Origin: CAZCCC01 sp964497245
GTDB lineage: Bacteria; Patescibacteriota; Patescibacteriia; Buchananbacterales; UBA6539
DNA: 21,783 bases
Assembly (NCBI GenBank): GCA_964497245.1
Contig: CAZCCC010000022.1
Location: 1 to 21,783 of the forward strand
Direction: 5' to 3'
Position numbers and translations under genes: made by a program. The notes beneath the pieces were generated by a model. It saw only the letters and a list, made by a program, of their open reading frames with translations, made no database searches and was not told the origin of the DNA. Positions 7,083-14,426 of this stretch are shown here, one piece after another. Position 1 is the stretch's first letter. Every line of letters starts with the position of its first letter.

Positions 7083-8414
7083 ATGAAAATTTTGATAATC
7101 GGGGGCGGTACGGCCGGAAGCGAAGTTGCTTGGCGCCTCCGCCGACTAAACAAAGAAGTTGAAATTGTTATTTTGGAAAAAGGCAAACATACTCAATATT
7201 CTCCCTGCGCCCTGCCTTATTTAATCAGCGGCAAAATAAAAAATATCGATGATATTATTTTATTTGACCAAAATTTTTATAATTACAATAAAATTGATTT
7301 ACAACTCGGGGCTGATGTAAAAGATATAGACAGCGGCAAACAACTGGTCAAATACATAAAAAATAGCAAAGCAAAAACAATTAACTATGATTATTTGGTT
7401 TTAGCCAATGGTCTCAGCTTTAATCCTTTGCTCATTCCCGGACTGGAAGACTGCCACTATTTCAAACTAAAAAGCCTTGAAGACGCCGTGGCAATTAAAA
7501 AAGCCGTTAAAAAAAATGATAAGGCATTAATCATCGGCGCCGGCTACATCGGAGTTGAGTTGGCTGAAGCTTTGTCCTGCTTAGGATTAAAAGTGACTAT
7601 AGCTGAAGGTAAAAACCATTTACTGCCGGCTGTTTTTGATAAAAAAATGGCAGAAAAAATTTCAGAAGAAATAGAAAAAAAGAGAGTAAAAATAATTATT
7701 GAAGCTAAGATAGAAAAAATTTTAAAAAAGGAAGCTCAGATAAACGGCAAAAAAATAAAATACGATCACCTTTTTGTCTGCTGCGGACTGAGCGCCGATA
7801 AAAGCATGGCTTTAAAAGCCGGGGTTAAATGCGACAAAGGAATAATTACTGACGATTTTGGCAAAACCAGTGACAAAAAGATTTTTGCCGCCGGCGATTT
7901 GGCTGAATCAATAAATTTAATTGACGGCAAAAAAACCCTAAGCCAGCTTGCCACAACTGCCGTCAGACAAGCAAATGTTTTGGCGCAAAACATATTAGGC
8001 GGAAATAAAAAAAATGAAATGGTTTTGAACACCAGCATTTCAAAATTTGGCGATTTAATTTTCGGCGCCAGCGGAGTAAGCCAAAAATACTGCCAAGATA
8101 ACGGCATTGCCGCTGAATCGGCTTTTTATGAAGGCAAAACCAAAGCTGAATATTATCCAGACGCTAAAAAAATTCTAACAAAAATTATTGCTTTGCCAAA
8201 CGGTGAAATTATCGGCTGCCAAATCGCCGGCTACAAAGATATTGCCGGCCGGCTTAATATGGCGGCGCTGGCAATAAAACAAAAATTAACGCTTGAAGAA
8301 TTGATTGCCAGCGAAACATGCTACAACCCGGCCATAGCCCCGATTTTTGACCCATTGCTTTTAGCCGCCGAAATATGCCTAAAAAAAATAAAAGCCAAAC
8401 ATGAATCTTCCTGA
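7083..8414 (+). CDS. FAD-dependent disulfide reductase (CoA-disulfide reductase/NADH oxidase family)
   Basis: 443 residues. FAD site IIGGGTAGSEVAWRL at the N-terminus, a single redox Cys 42 in QYSPCALPYLISG, NAD(P)H site IIGAGYIGVELAEAL, second FAD motif KIFAAGDLAE, and the C-terminal dimer domain ending in CYNPAIAPIFDPLLLAAE. One active Cys is typical of CoA-disulfide, persulfide or NADH oxidase/peroxidase members rather than dihydrolipoamide dehydrogenase, which has CXXXXC. Placement between the lipoyl protein and lipoyl synthase suggests it reduces a thiol carrier, possibly the lipoyl protein. It overlaps lipA by 14 bases. Confidence 0.88.
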   Translation: MKILIIGGGTAGSEVAWRLRRLNKEVEIVILEKGKHTQYSPCALPYLISGKIKNIDDIILFDQNFYNYNKIDLQLGADVKDIDSGKQLVKYIKNSKAKTINYDYLVLANGLSFNPLLIPGLEDCHYFKLKSLEDAVAIKKAVKKNDKALIIGAGYIGVELAEALSCLGLKVTIAEGKNHLLPAVFDKKMAEKISEEIEKKRVKIIIEAKIEKILKKEAQINGKKIKYDHLFVCCGLSADKSMALKAGVKCDKGIITDDFGKTSDKKIFAAGDLAESINLIDGKKTLSQLATTAVRQANVLAQNILGGNKKNEMVLNTSISKFGDLIFGASGVSQKYCQDNGIAAESAFYEGKTKAEYYPDAKKILTKIIALPNGEIIGCQIAGYKDIAGRLNMAALAIKQKLTLEELIASETCYNPAIAPIFDPLLLAAEICLKKIKAKHESS

Positions 8415-9243
8415 CTGGTTGGAAATAAAACCTTTCAACCGTAAAAAATACTCAGAAACTCTCAAGCTGATAAATGACTTCAAACTGAATACCGTATGTT
8501 TATCCGCTAATTGTCCAAATCGTTATGAATGCTTCTGCTCAGGTACGGCGACTTTCATGATCCTTGGGGATATCTGCACCAGAAACTGCCGCTATTGCAA
8601 TATCAAGCAGGGAAAACCGCTGCCACCTGACGAAAAAGAGCCGCAAAGAATATCGCAAGCAGTAAAAAAAATGAATTTAAAATATGCTGTAATCACCTGC
8701 GTTACCAGAGATGATTTGGCTGACGGCGGAGCAGAACAATTTTGCAAAGTCGTAAAGGAAATTAAAAAAACAAGCCCAGCCTGCAAAATTGAACTGCTGA
8801 TTTCCGATCTTAAAGGCAATTGGCCGGCTTTAAAAAAAATAATCATTTCCGGCCCTTGCGTCATTAATCACAACATTGAGACTGTTAGAGAACTTTTTCC
8901 CTCTCTTAGACGGCAAGGAAACTACGATCTATCTTTACTCTTGCTAAAAAAAACAAAAAAATTAGATTTAAACATAAAAACCAAATCCGGTATAATTTTA
9001 GGGCTTGGTGAAACAAAAGAACAAATCATTAATACCTTCAATGACTTAAGATTAGTCGGCTGCAATTTTTTGACAATCGGCCAATATCTGCAGCCCAGCC
9101 CCAACCATGCGCCGGTAAAAAAATATTGGCAGCCGGCTGAATTCAGCGATCTGCAAAAAATAGCTGAATCATTGGGTTTTGAAAAAGTAAACGCCGGACC
9201 GCTGGTAAGAAGTTCTTATAATGCTTGGAAAAATACTATTTAA
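8401..9243 (+). CDS. lipA: Lipoyl synthase
   Basis: 280 residues. Both cluster motifs are present: auxiliary CX4CX5C (CLSANCPNRYEC, Cys 33/38/44) and radical-SAM CX3CX2C (CTRNCRYC, Cys 59/63/66). The C-terminal RSSYNA serine motif that ligates the auxiliary cluster is intact. It inserts two sulfurs into a protein-bound octanoyl group; the likely target is the GcvH-like protein. The start overlaps the flavoprotein end, so the two are coupled. No LipB octanoyltransferase is seen; the adjacent ligase probably supplies octanoate or lipoate. Confidence 0.95.
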   Translation: MNLPDWLEIKPFNRKKYSETLKLINDFKLNTVCLSANCPNRYECFCSGTATFMILGDICTRNCRYCNIKQGKPLPPDEKEPQRISQAVKKMNLKYAVITCVTRDDLADGGAEQFCKVVKEIKKTSPACKIELLISDLKGNWPALKKIIISGPCVINHNIETVRELFPSLRRQGNYDLSLLLLKKTKKLDLNIKTKSGIILGLGETKEQIINTFNDLRLVGCNFLTIGQYLQPSPNHAPVKKYWQPAEFSDLQKIAESLGFEKVNAGPLVRSSYNAWKNTI

Positions 9244-9266
9244 TTTTAACTTAATACAAATTTCTA

Positions 9267-10022
9267 ATGAAAAAAATCAGAATTCTAAAATCAATAAAAG
9301 ACAGGGGCGCAATGCAGATGGCAATTGATGAAGCAATTTTGATTTCAAGAATAAAAGGACTTGTTCCCAATACTTTAAGATTCTTCAGCTGGGAGCCGTC
9401 GGCAGTTACAATCGGATTTTTTCAAAGCTTAAAACAAGAAGTTGATATTTCTGCGGCAAAAAAAAACGGCGTTGACATTATCCGAAGATATACCGGAGGC
9501 GGCGCGGTCTTTCATGAACATGAGCTTACTTATTCTCTTGCAATTTCCGAAAATGACGCGCCAAAAGGCATAATTGAATCTTACCAGTATATCTGCTCGG
9601 GCATAGTTGAAAGCCTGAAGCTGATTGGTTTGGAAGCGGAATTCAAGCCAATAAACGACATAATAGTAAACGGGAAAAAAATATCCGGTAGCGCTCAAAC
9701 CAGAAAGAACGGCATAATTTTGCAGCACGGAACAATCATAATTGACGTTGATGTGGAAAAAATGTTTTCTCTGCTTAAAGTTCCTGACGAAAAGATAAAA
9801 GACAAGATGATAGCAAGCGTCAAAGATCGTGTCACCTCGCTGAATAACGAACTCAAACCAAATTTAAATCAATCAGAATTGGAAAAAACTTTTGAGCAAG
9901 GATTTAGCACCGCCTTGGATACTGAATTAATTTCCGAAGACTTAACTCCCGAAGAAATAAAAACAGCTGAAAAATTACATAAAGAAAAATATAATACAAA
10001 AGAATGGAATTATTGGCGGTAA
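9267..10022 (+). CDS. lplA: Lipoate-protein ligase A, catalytic subunit
   Basis: 251 residues, covering only the large catalytic domain. Family motifs: RRYTGGGAVFHEHELTYSL (lipoyl-AMP pocket) and NDIIVNGKKISGSAQTRKNG with the catalytic Lys, followed by ILQHGTIIIDVD. It activates lipoate or octanoate with ATP and transfers it to the carrier lysine. The C-terminal accessory domain of E. coli-type LplA is missing but is supplied by the next ORF, as in the split LplA/LplB enzyme of Thermoplasma. The position after lipA and near the GcvH-like gene points to that protein as substrate. Confidence 0.93.
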   Translation: MKKIRILKSIKDRGAMQMAIDEAILISRIKGLVPNTLRFFSWEPSAVTIGFFQSLKQEVDISAAKKNGVDIIRRYTGGGAVFHEHELTYSLAISENDAPKGIIESYQYICSGIVESLKLIGLEAEFKPINDIIVNGKKISGSAQTRKNGIILQHGTIIIDVDVEKMFSLLKVPDEKIKDKMIASVKDRVTSLNNELKPNLNQSELEKTFEQGFSTALDTELISEDLTPEEIKTAEKLHKEKYNTKEWNYWR

Positions 10023-10026
10023 AAAA

Positions 10027-10302
10027 ATGAAAAAAATAGACTATAAAGTAAGCGGCGGTAAGCTGCTTCGCCTCCAAATTGACATTGAGGAAAACATAAT
10101 AATAAACATCAAAATAAACGGGGATTTTTTCGTCTATCCGGAAGAGTCAATTTCTGAAATTGAAAAATTTTTAATCGGAAAAAATGTTTTTGAAATAGAC
10201 GGTTTGCTACAGGATTTTTTAAATAGAAAAAAAATTGAAATAATCGGATTTTTACCAAAAGACTTAAAACAAGCTTTGTCTGTTTACAACGAAATTACAT
10301 AA
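10027..10302 (+). CDS. lplB: Lipoate-protein ligase accessory subunit (LplB-like)
   Basis: 91 residues beginning MKKIDYKVSGGKLLRLQIDI, with IINIKINGDFFVYPEESI and a helix ending in EIIGFLPKDLKQAL. This is the pattern of the small C-terminal domain of bacterial LplA, here a separate protein starting five bases after the catalytic subunit. In bipartite ligases this subunit is needed for lipoate adenylation. It is the last gene of the plus-strand run, followed by a terminator at 10336. The function is inferred from order and size as well as residue pattern. Confidence 0.8.
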   Translation: MKKIDYKVSGGKLLRLQIDIEENIIINIKINGDFFVYPEESISEIEKFLIGKNVFEIDGLLQDFLNRKKIEIIGFLPKDLKQALSVYNEIT

Positions 10303-10335
10303 TTTATAAATTATCCTGATTCTGTAAATTAAAAC

Positions 10336-10360
10336 AGCCTCTGATAGAGGCTTATTTTAT
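10336..10360 (+). terminator. Terminator of the plus-strand operon
   Basis: Stem AGCCTC/GAGGCT with loop TGATA, followed by TATTTTAT. It lies 34 bases after lplB. Confidence 0.8.
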
Positions 10361-10424
10361 ACAAAATATATTGCTTAAATGCCGAAACAAAAAGATAAGA
10401 ATACACCACTAGAAATTTTGTCGG

Positions 10425-10447
10425 AGCGATTACACAATCGCCTCCAA
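10425..10447 (-). other. Hairpin downstream of tRNA-Pro
   Basis: On the minus strand GGAGGCGATT and AATCGCTCC pair with a GTGT loop and one bulge. It has no good T-run, so it may serve as 3' processing or a weak terminator for the tRNA transcript. Confidence 0.45.
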
Positions 10448-10466
10448 ATTTTCAGAAAGTCTTGAA

Positions 10467-10543
10467 TGGTCGGGCTGGGGAGACTCGAACTCCCGACCTC
10501 ATGCACCCCATGCATGCGCGCTAGCCAACTGCGCTACAGCCCG
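10467..10543 (-). tRNA. tRNA-Pro (anticodon GGG), CCA encoded
   Basis: Cloverleaf read on the minus strand: acceptor CGGGCTG/CAGCCCG, D stem GCGC/GCGC, anticodon stem CATGC/GCATG with loop ATGGGGT (anticodon GGG at 10507-10509), T arm GGGAG-TTCGAGT-CTCCC, discriminator A, and CCA encoded in the genome. The leading C1 is typical of tRNA-Pro. Confidence 0.95.
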
Positions 10544-10822
10544 ATATAATTTTTATATTTAATTAAAACCACAGAACCTCACTTTAAATTGGCTAAGATT
10601 TTGGCTGAAAGAAAACCGGCCGTGTCAGACAATTAAACTCTTAAAGCATTGTTGACGCTTTAAAGTTAAAGTGGCTGTATTTGACCTTTGGGTTCGCAGG
10701 CTCCCGACCGCAGTCAGTACCAATTTAGAATCCCTACTCTCAAAGGTTGTCCCAAAACTTATACCAACCATAAAAGTGAAGTTCATTTTTATCGTATCAT
10801 GGCAAAAATCCGATGTCAATTT
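10544..10822. other. Gene-poor stretch, nothing recognised
   Basis: About 280 bases between the tRNA and a bidirectional terminator. Overlapping ORFs here lack Shine-Dalgarno sites and resemble no family. The only structure seen is a small hairpin, TTAAAGC/GCTTTAA (10641-10663). I tested by eye for tmRNA, SRP RNA and RNase P RNA core motifs and saw none. It may be decayed sequence or hold an unrecognised RNA. Confidence 0.4.
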
Positions 10823-10852
10823 AAAAAAATCGGAAACTTTTCCGATTTTTTT
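10823..10852 (-). terminator. Bidirectional terminator after the zinc-ribbon gene
   Basis: AATCGGAA/TTCCGATT stem with an A-run on one side and a T-run on the other, so it works in both directions. It lies ten bases after the minus-strand CDS. Confidence 0.85.
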
Positions 10853-10862
10853 ATTTATGAAA

Positions 10863-11339
10863 TTACTTTTTTTTCTTTTTCACTTTAGGTGGATTTTTTG
10901 CTTTAACCTTTTCCTTTTCTTTAATTATTTTAACTTTACTTGTTTTTTTAACTATTTTTGCTTCTTCTTTTTCTTCATGATTATCTGGCTTTTCTTGGGC
11001 AGCTAATATCTTTATAATCCGATCAAGTTTAAAATTAACCTGTTCAAACTGCTCCTTGGTAATTGAAAACCCGAAAGGCTTTTGATTATTGGAAGAAAAA
11101 CGACTCTCTGTCCGAGCTTGACGATTGAAACCACCTTCTTTTTTATTATTAAAACACTCACTGCAAAAAACCGGCTTTTCTCCTGTCGGTTTAAACGGCA
11201 CTTCGCAATTTCGGCCACAGGCTGAACAAATTGTTGAATGCATTTGTGACTTTGAACCAAAACTGCCTCTATTACCTCTATCAAATCTATTTTTACTAAA
11301 ATCTCTGTCTGATCTATTGTCGCGATTAAATTTTCCCAT
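10863..11339 (-). CDS. CxxC zinc-ribbon protein with basic tail
   Basis: 158 residues from ATG 11339; the longer upstream start adds an unconserved hydrophobic piece. Layout: Arg/Asp/Asn-rich N-terminus, zinc ribbon CSACGRNCEVPFKPTGEKP followed by VFCSECF (CxxC-x17-CxxC type), a short amphipathic helix (EQFEQVNFKLDRIIKILAAQ), then a Lys/Glu-rich tail ending in PPKVKKKKK. Such small ribbon proteins are common in CPR genomes; nucleic-acid or ribosome binding is likely from the charge. It is a single-gene unit with its own promoter and terminator. Confidence 0.85.
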   Translation of the reverse strand: MGKFNRDNRSDRDFSKNRFDRGNRGSFGSKSQMHSTICSACGRNCEVPFKPTGEKPVFCSECFNNKKEGGFNRQARTESRFSSNNQKPFGFSITKEQFEQVNFKLDRIIKILAAQEKPDNHEEKEEAKIVKKTSKVKIIKEKEKVKAKNPPKVKKKKK

Positions 11340-11367
11340 ATATTCATTTAATATTAAATCTAAATAA

Positions 11368-11396
11368 AGTCTACATCTTAAAACAAAAAATAGCAA
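11368..11396 (-). promoter_or_regulatory. Candidate promoter of the zinc-ribbon gene
   Basis: Minus strand TTGCTA, 17-base spacer, TAGACT. Both boxes deviate from consensus by two bases each. Confidence 0.5.
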
Positions 11397-11424
11397 GGTA
11401 GGCTACAATTAATCATTAATAACC

Positions 11425-11460
11425 AAAAATAAAAAGCCCGAAAGTATAAACTCAGGGCTT
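11425..11460 (-). terminator. Terminator of the aromatic operon
   Basis: Minus strand AAGCCC/GGGCTT stem with a 15-base loop, followed by TTTATTTTT, 19 bases after the DAHP synthase stop. Confidence 0.85.
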
Positions 11461-11479
11461 GAGGAAAAGAACGGATAAA

Positions 11480-12595
11480 TTAAAGGTTAGAATTGTGTTC
11501 CTCTATAATACTTGCAAGTTGTTCTATTTGATCAGGAGAAATCGCCTGATCTTTGTCGCACAATGCTTCTTCGGGCTTGAAATGCGATTCAACCATGACC
11601 ACATCCGGAAGATACCTAAGTCCATTTTTTAAGTCTTCAAGAACCAAATTATTCCGGCCGGCCATATGGGATGGATCCAAACAAACCGGCACCCAGCTGC
11701 GATCATGAAGTTCGCGAATCCAAGAAAAATTCGGATGAAACCGATGAGGATCATGCTGGTCTACTTTTTGCAGGCCGCGAACGCAAAAGATCAGTTTGTT
11801 ATTTCCTGAAGGCGCGCTTTTGACTTTATCAAGATTACCGTCAGTATCCCAATACATCGGCCCATACAATACAAAGCCGGCTAAATCCATGACTTCATCA
11901 ACCCTTGTCATGCCCAAACCATGTTTTAGCATAACAACGAAATCCAACTGCTGGCCAAGTTTTTCCAAAAGACGATAATTGCCGACATTACGGGCACCAA
12001 CCCATAAAACAATATCGCCTTTGAAGTGTGTCCGATCGCGGAGCTTGCGGACAATATCAACATCCGGACTTTCAATTACTTCGGTCCAAACCGATTCAAC
12101 TCCATTGGCTTGACAAACCCTGAAAAAATCTTCCAATCCATCTGAGCCAAAACCGCGAAATGCTTCGGCGCGCGAGCGGGGCTTGCGCCAGCCGCCGCGG
12201 ACATGTTTAATGCCGGCTTTAAGAAGCATTTCAACTGTTTTTGACATGTACTTGTCAATCGCACATGGACCAGATACCAAAAGACATGGGTTGCCCGGAC
12301 CGATTTTGGCACTCCCTATTTCCAATATGTGGTGTTCCCTATCGCCGTTCATTGCAGCACTTACTTTTGAAGGAGACACCCGAACAACTCTTTCAACCCC
12401 TTCCATCTCAAAAAGATATTCCGGCAAACTGCTTGCAGCTGTTGTGCCGTCTTTCAAGTAAACTTCAACTGCCACAAAACGTGATCCTTCTTCAGTGTGA
12501 ATTTCAGGATTAAGCCCATAGCGCCTTGCCTTTTGCATAACCGCGTCTGTATGGGCATGTTCCTTTGGAATTCCAGGCGACATATGTACAATCAT
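11480..12595 (-). CDS. aroF: DAHP synthase (class I-beta, ferredoxin-like N-domain)
   Basis: 371 residues from ATG 12595, chosen because AAGGAG sits seven bases upstream; ATG 12628 would place that site inside the gene. Residues 1-80 form the small ferredoxin-like regulatory domain seen in the Thermotoga-type enzyme (feedback by Tyr/Phe). The TIM barrel follows with SGPCAID, RGGWRKPRS, WVGARNVGNYRLLEKLG, VMLKHGLG and VPVCLDPSHMAGR. It condenses PEP and erythrose 4-phosphate, the first shikimate step. Unusual changes: KHG where KRG is usual and FCVRG where CERG is usual. It is preceded by an aromatic leader attenuator, so it is probably read as the last gene of the Phe-controlled operon. Confidence 0.87.
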   Translation of the reverse strand: MIVHMSPGIPKEHAHTDAVMQKARRYGLNPEIHTEEGSRFVAVEVYLKDGTTAASSLPEYLFEMEGVERVVRVSPSKVSAAMNGDREHHILEIGSAKIGPGNPCLLVSGPCAIDKYMSKTVEMLLKAGIKHVRGGWRKPRSRAEAFRGFGSDGLEDFFRVCQANGVESVWTEVIESPDVDIVRKLRDRTHFKGDIVLWVGARNVGNYRLLEKLGQQLDFVVMLKHGLGMTRVDEVMDLAGFVLYGPMYWDTDGNLDKVKSAPSGNNKLIFCVRGLQKVDQHDPHRFHPNFSWIRELHDRSWVPVCLDPSHMAGRNNLVLEDLKNGLRYLPDVVMVESHFKPEEALCDKDQAISPDQIEQLASIIEEHNSNL

Positions 12596-12703
12596 GATAA
12601 TCTCCTTTTCTGTTTGGGTTTTTACCATCCAGTATATTTCTTACAAGCTAACTCTTTTACTATTTTTAACAAGCTTAAATAATATCTATTTCTTTTTAAA
12701 GAA

Positions 12704-12785
12704 CAAAAAATAAAATGGCCATTGAATTGCTCAGTGGCCAGCTTGTTATTCAAATTAATTTTATTTTACAATAACAAACTGGCCA
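12704..12785 (-). promoter_or_regulatory. Attenuator before DAHP synthase (antiterminator/terminator)
   Basis: Two exclusive structures on the minus strand. Antiterminator: TGGCCAGTTTGTTATT (12770-12785) pairs over 16 positions with AATAACAAGCTGGCCA (12735-12750), with one G-U. Terminator: TGGCCA (12735-12740) pairs with TGGCCA (12716-12721), followed by TTTTATTTTTT. The shared TGGCCA at 12735 makes them mutually exclusive. The 5' arm is covered by a ribosome that reaches the leader stop at 12766. Confidence 0.85.
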
Positions 12786-12888
12786 GACCATCTACCCAAA
12801 AAAATTTATAAAAGATATCGACTATAAAACAAGCTTTGCCCACTTCTTTTGCAAGTTGAGACGAGGTTAAATTTTTAAGATTTCTCAT
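12766..12888 (-). CDS. Aromatic leader peptide (Phe/Tyr/Trp), internal to operon
   Basis: A 40-codon ORF whose ATG (12888) lies within the last codons of tyrA, overlapping by 14 bases in another frame. It contains FIVDIFYKFFW, codons TTT TAT AAA TTT TTT TGG, just before the antiterminator arm; the last five codons and stop lie in that arm. Stalling at the aromatic codons would leave the arm free and allow read-through to DAHP synthase. A GTG at 12843 is an alternative start, giving 25 residues. I see no convincing promoter, so it is probably reached by readthrough from tyrA and started by translational coupling. Confidence 0.75.
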   Translation of the reverse strand: MRNLKNLTSSQLAKEVGKACFIVDIFYKFFWVDGLASLLL

Positions 12889-14407
12889 ACTTTTTTTTAA
12901 TCACCAAAAAAGTAGTTGTGTTAAACGGATCATGATGCATTCCGTATTCAAGAATTGGAAGATTATATATTTTTGCCGCCTCTTGCGATGCCAAAGTGGC
13001 AGTAGTTTCGGGCAATTCTTTGTCTGCAATTTTTTTAACGCACAAGGCGGTATCATCGCTGTCCAAACCCTCAATTAATTTTATTTGCGGATATTTTTCG
13101 GCAAAAGTTCTTTTGCACTGACTTACTGCCTGTGGATGTCCAAAAACTTCTTTTATTTCATTAACACTTTTTATTTCAGATCCGGCAATTAAACATTGTA
13201 AAATTTCCATTCCATAAATTACCAAAACCTCAAAATCATATTTAGACATGGCATGCATGGAAGAAACATAAGCTCCGGAACCGGAATTAGCCATGGCAAA
13301 AACCCCTCTGTCAGTCTGGCCATCAACAACCGCTTTAATTACATTTTCAGCCTCAACTAAATACTTAAAATCAATCATTTTAAGATCTATTCCTAAATCT
13401 TCTGCCAGCCTGATTGCCGATTCATGTGTAAAACAACCGGCAATTCCATGAACGCCTACGGTAACTTTGCCTTTATCAGTTGGAAAAATATCATTAGCAT
13501 TCTTAATCTTATATTGAACATTGAGCTTTGGCTTCATTGATATCTTTTTATGAAAAGAAAAAATTTTTTGGGTTGAGTCAATAAACCAGCGCTCAATCCA
13601 TTGGCGAATCCTCTGCCTTTCAAGTTCGGGCAATTTTTGAATTTCTTGATTTTGTTTACTTACTTTTTCTTCAATCTGTTCATTGGTTAAATGATTCAAT
13701 TTTTTAAAAGCCTTGGCTGCAGTTGTGGTAATATCACCACAAGCGCCAATTATTAAATCTTGTCTCAACCATTCAGCAGAACTATTTATTGAATGAATAT
13801 AAGAACTAAATAATGTATTGGAAGCCGGAACCGCCCACTCCATTATTTTTTCCATATCCGGCACTTCCTGGCCACAGTCTTTTGAATATTGAACAATCAA
13901 AGCATCAATTACTATGGTCAACATCTCCGGCATTGAAAGAACAATTCCCATCATAAAATCGTGTTCGTCTTCGCTTTTAGCCTGCAAAAAACTGACACCT
14001 TGTTGTTTTAAAAAATCCAAAATCTGTTTAGCTTTAGGATGCTTAATTAATTTATTATCAATATTAACAATGACCCACTTTTGTCCATTAAGGGGAACTC
14101 GCGGACCATTTAAAGGATGTAAAGAAAGAAAAGCGGCGCCTGTCGTTTTGACAATTTCTGAAAGGCGCCGCTTAATTGAGCAGATATCTATGACTAATTG
14201 GTCAGACCTAAGCCTAACACCATCTAAAACAGCCGGCATCTCATCGCGAGGTATGCTTAACCAAATAATATCAGCTTGCCAGGCTTTATTTATTTCCTCT
14301 TTAAGACTGTCTCTGCCGATTTCAACAACCGAACCAAGCTGCTTAAGCAAAGGAATTAATAAGTTTTTACCCATGTCACCATGAGCACCGATGATTGCAT
14401 TAGTCAT
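12875..14407 (-). CDS. tyrA: Prephenate dehydrogenase-prephenate dehydratase fusion
   Basis: 510 residues. N-terminal domain (1 to about 285): NAD site AIIGAHGDMGKNLLIPLL, then DICSIKRRL and HPLNGPRVPLNGQKW, as in TyrA prephenate dehydrogenase. C-terminal domain (about 310-510): GVHGIAGCFTHESAIRLA, HPQAVSQCKRTF and ATLASQEAAKIYNLPIL, as in prephenate dehydratase, ending without an ACT domain. The dehydratase ENS motif reads ANSGSGAYV and the TRF motif reads TTF, so activity is uncertain. One protein thus covers both branches from prephenate. It follows the second dehydratase-like gene by 19 bases and lacks a strong ribosome site. Confidence 0.85.
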   Translation of the reverse strand: MTNAIIGAHGDMGKNLLIPLLKQLGSVVEIGRDSLKEEINKAWQADIIWLSIPRDEMPAVLDGVRLRSDQLVIDICSIKRRLSEIVKTTGAAFLSLHPLNGPRVPLNGQKWVIVNIDNKLIKHPKAKQILDFLKQQGVSFLQAKSEDEHDFMMGIVLSMPEMLTIVIDALIVQYSKDCGQEVPDMEKIMEWAVPASNTLFSSYIHSINSSAEWLRQDLIIGACGDITTTAAKAFKKLNHLTNEQIEEKVSKQNQEIQKLPELERQRIRQWIERWFIDSTQKIFSFHKKISMKPKLNVQYKIKNANDIFPTDKGKVTVGVHGIAGCFTHESAIRLAEDLGIDLKMIDFKYLVEAENVIKAVVDGQTDRGVFAMANSGSGAYVSSMHAMSKYDFEVLVIYGMEILQCLIAGSEIKSVNEIKEVFGHPQAVSQCKRTFAEKYPQIKLIEGLDSDDTALCVKKIADKELPETTATLASQEAAKIYNLPILEYGMHHDPFNTTTFLVIKKKYEKS

Positions 14408-14426
14408 AGATTTTTTGTTTTAGCTG

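Noticed and set aside
10544..10822. tmRNA, SRP RNA or RNase P RNA
   Set aside because: None of the conserved core motifs was found by eye on either strand.
10671..11006. Plus-strand ORFs rich in Phe over the zinc-ribbon gene
   Set aside because: They are antisense shadows of the Lys-rich tail of the minus-strand gene and lack ribosome sites.
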